Part shown: in pieces, positions 7,037-9,532 of the stretch | Layout of the letters: each line of letters starts with the position of its first letter | Position numbering within the stretch: position 1 is the stretch's first letter | Assembly (NCBI GenBank): GCA_964344775.1 | Contig: CAYFOO010000055.1 | Span: forward strand, 1 to 9,532 | Length of the DNA: 9,532 nt | Direction of reading: 5' to 3' | Source: CAYFMH01 sp964344775 | Lineage (GTDB): Bacteria; Patescibacteriota; Gracilibacteria; UBA4473 | Translations under genes and position numbers: made by a program | Notes under the pieces: generated by a model | The model's input: the letters and a program-made list of their open reading frames with translations, nothing else | Told to the model about the DNA's origin: nothing | Databases searched by the model: none

Positions 7037-7083
7037 TCCACCTTCGTTATTTTAAAAATAATTTTAAACTACGGTGGACAGGC
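7037..7083. repeat. Palindromic repeat family R, copy R3
   Basis: The stem TCCACC (7037-7042) and GGTGGA (7073-7078) is perfect and followed by CAGGC, as in R2. The loop begins TTCG and ends CTAC but is expanded with AT-rich sequence. Outer GTTAG (7025-7029) and CTAAC (7086-7090) extend the palindrome. It fills the gap between the small peptide gene and the oxidoreductase gene. Confidence 0.6.
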
Positions 7084-7124
7084 AACTAACAACAAACAGT
7101 AAAATTTAAATTTAACTAATAAAA

Positions 7125-8255
7125 ATGAAAAAAATCATTCAAAAGCTCGATCGACGGCATTTTGTACTTCTGGGGCTTTGTGTTCTTTTTGGGGGACTTG
7201 CGGTGGGAAGTCTGCTGACAGATGTTTTGATGTCGCAGAGTTTTGATACTTCCAAAAAGATTGTGCGAGCTGGAGGGCAGACTTATGTTTCTGTAAAGAA
7301 CTTGTCTGAGGAATTCAAAGTCGAGATGGGAGGGGATAATGAGTTTGCCGTTTTTGATAACAAAACCTGGATTCCTGTGCCAGGTACACCAGTGGAGCTT
7401 ATTATTTTGAATGATGAGGATTGTGGATCGAAGTGTAATACGGATCAATCTGTACCAGCTCTTCGGCAAGCCATAACTCCAGCATTTCTGATTCGAACAG
7501 TGGATGTAAGTGAAGCTGAGGGAAAGGATTTGATAAGCCAATTTGAGGTTACTTCGGTGCCGCAATATTTTTTGGGGGATGGGATCGAGAGTCATGAAGA
7601 TGATGAAGGACAGAAATTCGTTGAATCTTCCGCTCCACTTTTGACTGAAAAAGAAGGACTGTACCTCTTGGATTCAGCAAAGGTTGGGTTTAAACCAGGG
7701 AAATACATTAAATTACCAGAATTTGCCGACGTGGATTCTGAACCGAAAAAAGGAAAAGGGAAGGTGCGAGTGGTAGAATTCACGGACTACCAGTGTCCGT
7801 ACTGCAAAAGACTGCATGACAACAACAAGGAACTAATTGCACGTTTAATTTCAGAGGGCAAGATTGAGTACATCATGAAGGATTTTCCACTCGGGTTTCA
7901 CGCAGAAGCGACGGATGCTCATTTGGCTGCGAACTGTGCACAAAAGCTCGGTGGCAATGAAGCCTACTGGATCATGCATGACAAAATATTTGATGGACAA
8001 AAAGATTGGAGTGGAAAAGGGGAGCGAGCAAAATCTTACTTTAGATCTTTGGCTGAGGAACTTGTTTTGAACGTGGAAGAATTCGATGCTTGCATGGCAG
8101 ATGAGGAGATGGTAGCCGAGATTGAAGCCGACAAAGCCGAGGGATCCAAATTTGGGGTATCAGGAACACCGGCTCTTTTCATTGGGCGGCAGGTGATGCC
8201 GGGTGCGATTGGGGCAGAAGCTTTCGAGGCAGCGGTGGAAGCGGAATTAAAATAA
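7125..8255 (+). CDS. Membrane-anchored DsbA-like oxidoreductase, two Trx folds
   Basis: The protein has 376 residues. A basic start is followed by one hydrophobic helix (about 13-34), an anchor that would place the rest outside the cytoplasm. Residues about 85-155 look like a first, degenerate thioredoxin fold, with Cys100 and Cys104 in CGSKC and a cis-proline-like VTSVP (142-146). Residues about 205-375 form a DsbA/BdbD-type domain with the active site CPYC (224-227), an inserted helical part with Cys271 and Cys323, and the cis-proline loop GVSGTPALFI (344-353). The family oxidises or isomerises disulfides in exported proteins, usually recharged by DsbB or VKOR; no partner is in the window. 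The CPYC dithiol is clear; the first domain's CxxxC is unusual and may be structural or a relay. It probably shares a transcript with the small peptide gene upstream. No Shine-Dalgarno is seen. Confidence 0.9.
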   Translation: MKKIIQKLDRRHFVLLGLCVLFGGLAVGSLLTDVLMSQSFDTSKKIVRAGGQTYVSVKNLSEEFKVEMGGDNEFAVFDNKTWIPVPGTPVELIILNDEDCGSKCNTDQSVPALRQAITPAFLIRTVDVSEAEGKDLISQFEVTSVPQYFLGDGIESHEDDEGQKFVESSAPLLTEKEGLYLLDSAKVGFKPGKYIKLPEFADVDSEPKKGKGKVRVVEFTDYQCPYCKRLHDNNKELIARLISEGKIEYIMKDFPLGFHAEATDAHLAANCAQKLGGNEAYWIMHDKIFDGQKDWSGKGERAKSYFRSLAEELVLNVEEFDACMADEEMVAEIEADKAEGSKFGVSGTPALFIGRQVMPGAIGAEAFEAAVEAELK

Positions 8256-8640
8256 GGGGGAAGTATCAGGTATTAAGTATCAAGTAGGTTAAAAAGGTAA
8301 AATAATTCGTAGCAAATTGATTTACTGATTTTATGGGGAAAAGTTTATGTGGTGTTATCTGATGAAGTGGTAAAATCCTTGTTTAAAATTGGCAGCGAAT
8401 TGGAAAATCTGGGAAAACAGAGGTCTGAGTATCTGAAATGAAATTTTGAAGAAAAAAGGAATTGCGAATGGTTGTGCGGCGAAATGGTGGGGTGTTTTTC
8501 TACAGCTTTTTTTGTGACGGTGGATATTTGTGTGCCTCAAAGATATGTTTGTGTGAGAATTTGAGCTGAGATGGTGTGAGTGGATGGAGTGAAAATTTGG
8601 CGGCCAAAAATTCAAAGAACTATCATGTAAGTTTTAGTAT
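8256..8640. other. Interval without a convincing gene
   Basis: Right after the oxidoreductase stop, AAGTATCA occurs twice (8261-8268 and 8275-8282) as a 14-bp-spaced direct repeat. No hairpin-plus-T terminator for the plus strand was found. A plus-strand frame from 8313 to 8630 is interrupted only by TGA codons (8439, 8562, 8577) and may be a decayed gene; its minus-strand counterpart is His/Phe-rich and not protein-like. Confidence 0.4.
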
Positions 8641-8651
8641 CATAAATATGG

Positions 8652-8680
8652 AAAAAAGGCGGTTCAAACGTTGAACCGCC
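8652..8680 (-). terminator. Strong intrinsic terminator of the membrane protein gene
   Basis: GGCGGTTCAA (8658-8667) and TTGAACCGCC (8671-8680) form a perfect 10-bp stem with a 3-base loop. On the minus strand it is followed by six T (8652-8657). It lies 32 bases after the TGA at 8713-8715, supporting TGA as a real stop. Confidence 0.93.
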
Positions 8681-8712
8681 CATTCCCCTGCAAAAAGAAC
8701 TTCTTCCTTTTC

Positions 8713-9312
8713 TCATCCTCGATAGATTGGCATCGCTGAAGGAGGTGGGAGTAGTAATGGCCAGTTACTTAGTCGTGAGGCCATCCCATTGAGGTGCATG
8801 ATGGCCCATCCCAACCCAAGGAGAGACGCGACAAAACAGGTCCCCATGCCGTTCAGGAAGAACATATCGGGCAATGCTTCCCATATCCATTCTGATGGTC
8901 GTATGGTCACACCAATGTAATGGGAATCGGTAAAATAGCAGTAGCCCGAAATGCCTCCGGCAATCACGAATATGATCACCCCCTTGATTGTTCTCGTAAT
9001 CGGGATGGCGTATTCCGGATATTCTCGGAAGAAGGCTTCCATGATCGCATCCTTGATCTCGAAATAGAGGAGTATGCAGGTCGGACCGAACCAGATTGGG
9101 AGCATCAAAAGGGAAAGTATGGATCCGCGAGGAGGATCGACAACTCCCTCGTAGGCGAATACGAAGAAACCCCCCAAAAGGAGTGCCTTATTTATTGCTC
9201 CCCAATTTCCACCGTCTTTTTTTTTCTTTAAATATCCATTCTTGTCCACATAATCGGATTGCCAATAATATAGCCCGTGGCCGATAACGCTTAGGATTCT
9301 TTTTAGTGCCAT
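8713..9312 (-). CDS. Four-helix membrane protein, unknown function
   Basis: The protein has 199 residues. A basic, aromatic N-terminus (about 1-38, with a KKKKDGG stretch) is followed by four hydrophobic segments near 42-57, 64-84, 108-127 and 152-174. The C-terminus is proline-rich (LLLPPPSAMPIYRG). No signal peptide, catalytic motif or known family is recognised. With the Lys-rich N-terminus inside, both termini would face the cytoplasm. The gene is a self-contained unit with its own promoter (9438-9466), a leader of about 120 bases, and a strong terminator. It is the only gene here with a good Shine-Dalgarno: AGGAG seven bases before the ATG. It uses more GC-rich codons than its neighbours, so recent acquisition or different translational control is possible. 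The stop is TGA. Confidence 0.8.
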   Translation of the reverse strand: MALKRILSVIGHGLYYWQSDYVDKNGYLKKKKDGGNWGAINKALLLGGFFVFAYEGVVDPPRGSILSLLMLPIWFGPTCILLYFEIKDAIMEAFFREYPEYAIPITRTIKGVIIFVIAGGISGYCYFTDSHYIGVTIRPSEWIWEALPDMFFLNGMGTCFVASLLGLGWAIMHLNGMASRLSNWPLLLPPPSAMPIYRG

Positions 9313-9313
9313 G

Positions 9314-9326
9314 ACAGGTCTCCTGT
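9314..9326 (-). promoter_or_regulatory. Ribosome binding site inside a small hairpin
   Basis: On the minus strand ACAGG-AGA-CCTGT is a perfect inverted repeat that contains the AGGAG ribosome-binding sequence and ends one base before the ATG. Folding would hide the site, so it may tune translation. The 5-bp stem is short and could be coincidental. Confidence 0.5.
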
Positions 9327-9333
9327 TGGCCTG

Positions 9334-9359
9334 CAGGGGCAGGTTTCGAGCCGCCCCTG
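9334..9359 (-). promoter_or_regulatory. GC-rich leader hairpin of the membrane protein gene
   Basis: CAGGGGC (9334-9340) and GCCCCTG (9353-9359) are perfect complements, with two further pairs inside around a bulged base. It stands out in an AT-rich leader and lies just upstream of the ribosome-site hairpin. No T-run follows on the minus strand, so it is not a standard terminator. Its function is unknown. Confidence 0.55.
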
Positions 9360-9437
9360 ACTAGGTTAAAAAAACTTAGCAGGTGCAACTACAAACACCC
9401 GAATCTGCAAGCCATACGAAATTTTAAAGAACAAACT

Positions 9438-9466
9438 TATTTAATTGATAAAATGTATTTTGTCAA
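9438..9466 (-). promoter_or_regulatory. Putative promoter of the membrane protein gene
   Basis: On the minus strand a perfect TTGACA (9461-9466) is followed after 17 bases by TAAATA (9438-9443), or after 16 bases by TTAAAT, a 4-of-6 match to the -10. The region is very AT-rich. The leader would be about 120 bases. Confidence 0.6.
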
Positions 9467-9532
9467 TATGTGCAATAGCAATTTTTCACACCCATCGCAT
9501 TTAACCGCATAAATAAGCGATTTCAGAGAAAA

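Noticed and set aside
8468..8569. Plus-strand 33-codon frame with five cysteines (MVVRRNGG...)
   Set aside because: Cysteines come from TG-rich DNA (TGT runs). No signal peptide, ribosome site or neighbour supports it.
8355..8615. Minus-strand 86-codon frame rich in His, Phe and Ser
   Set aside because: It is the mirror of the TG-rich plus strand; residue composition is extreme and there is no start context or promoter.
9334..9359. T-arm-like hairpin with a TTTCGAG loop, possible tRNA fragment
   Set aside because: No acceptor, D or anticodon arm is present on either side, and the stem has a bulge. Treated as a leader hairpin instead.

Overview
The window looks like chromosomal DNA of a small-genome bacterium, most likely a member of the Candidate Phyla Radiation (Patescibacteria). 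This is inferred from short AT-rich genes, the near absence of Shine-Dalgarno sequences, many small palindromic intergenic repeats, and a 212-residue protein of a type I associate with CPR genomes. The lineage cannot be fixed further. TGA ends two reading frames; at one of them (8713) a terminator follows directly, so the standard bacterial code fits better than TGA=Gly.

Region 1 (1-2529) looks like the end of an integrated element. It holds a small solitary DNA methyltransferase on the minus strand and, divergently, a large serine recombinase on the plus strand. The recombinase is split by a frameshift near 1077-1080, and one extra base would restore a 589-residue protein. Its last 13-14 codons and stop lie inside, and antisense to, an initiator tRNA gene, so the tRNA 3' end is the probable integration site. 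The far end of the element is not in the window.

Region 2 (2486-3190) holds two minus-strand tRNA genes, tRNA-fMet(CAT) and tRNA-Leu(GAG), both with encoded CCA. Each is preceded by a copy of the same 91-bp repeat, whose hairpin abuts the mature 5' end. Further palindromes surround them, including a 113-bp element with perfect 13-bp inverted ends.

Region 3 (3191-6615) is a row of minus-strand housekeeping-type genes, most as single units with their own promoter or terminator: a five-TPR protein, GalU (UDP-glucose synthesis), a small membrane-anchored coiled-coil protein and the 212-residue conserved protein. Three strong promoters and two intrinsic terminators are readable. The gaps are packed with dispersed palindromic repeats.

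Region 4 (6616-8255) is on the plus strand. A 57-codon frame encodes a predicted secreted, glycine-rich, single-cysteine peptide. It lies 103 bp upstream of a membrane-anchored thiol-disulfide oxidoreductase with two thioredoxin-like domains. They may work together at the cell surface, but that is inference.

Region 5 (8256-9532) begins with a gap of about 450 bp that has no convincing gene. A four-helix membrane protein of unknown function follows on the minus strand. It has a clear promoter, a structured leader, the only good Shine-Dalgarno site attached to a gene, and a strong terminator.
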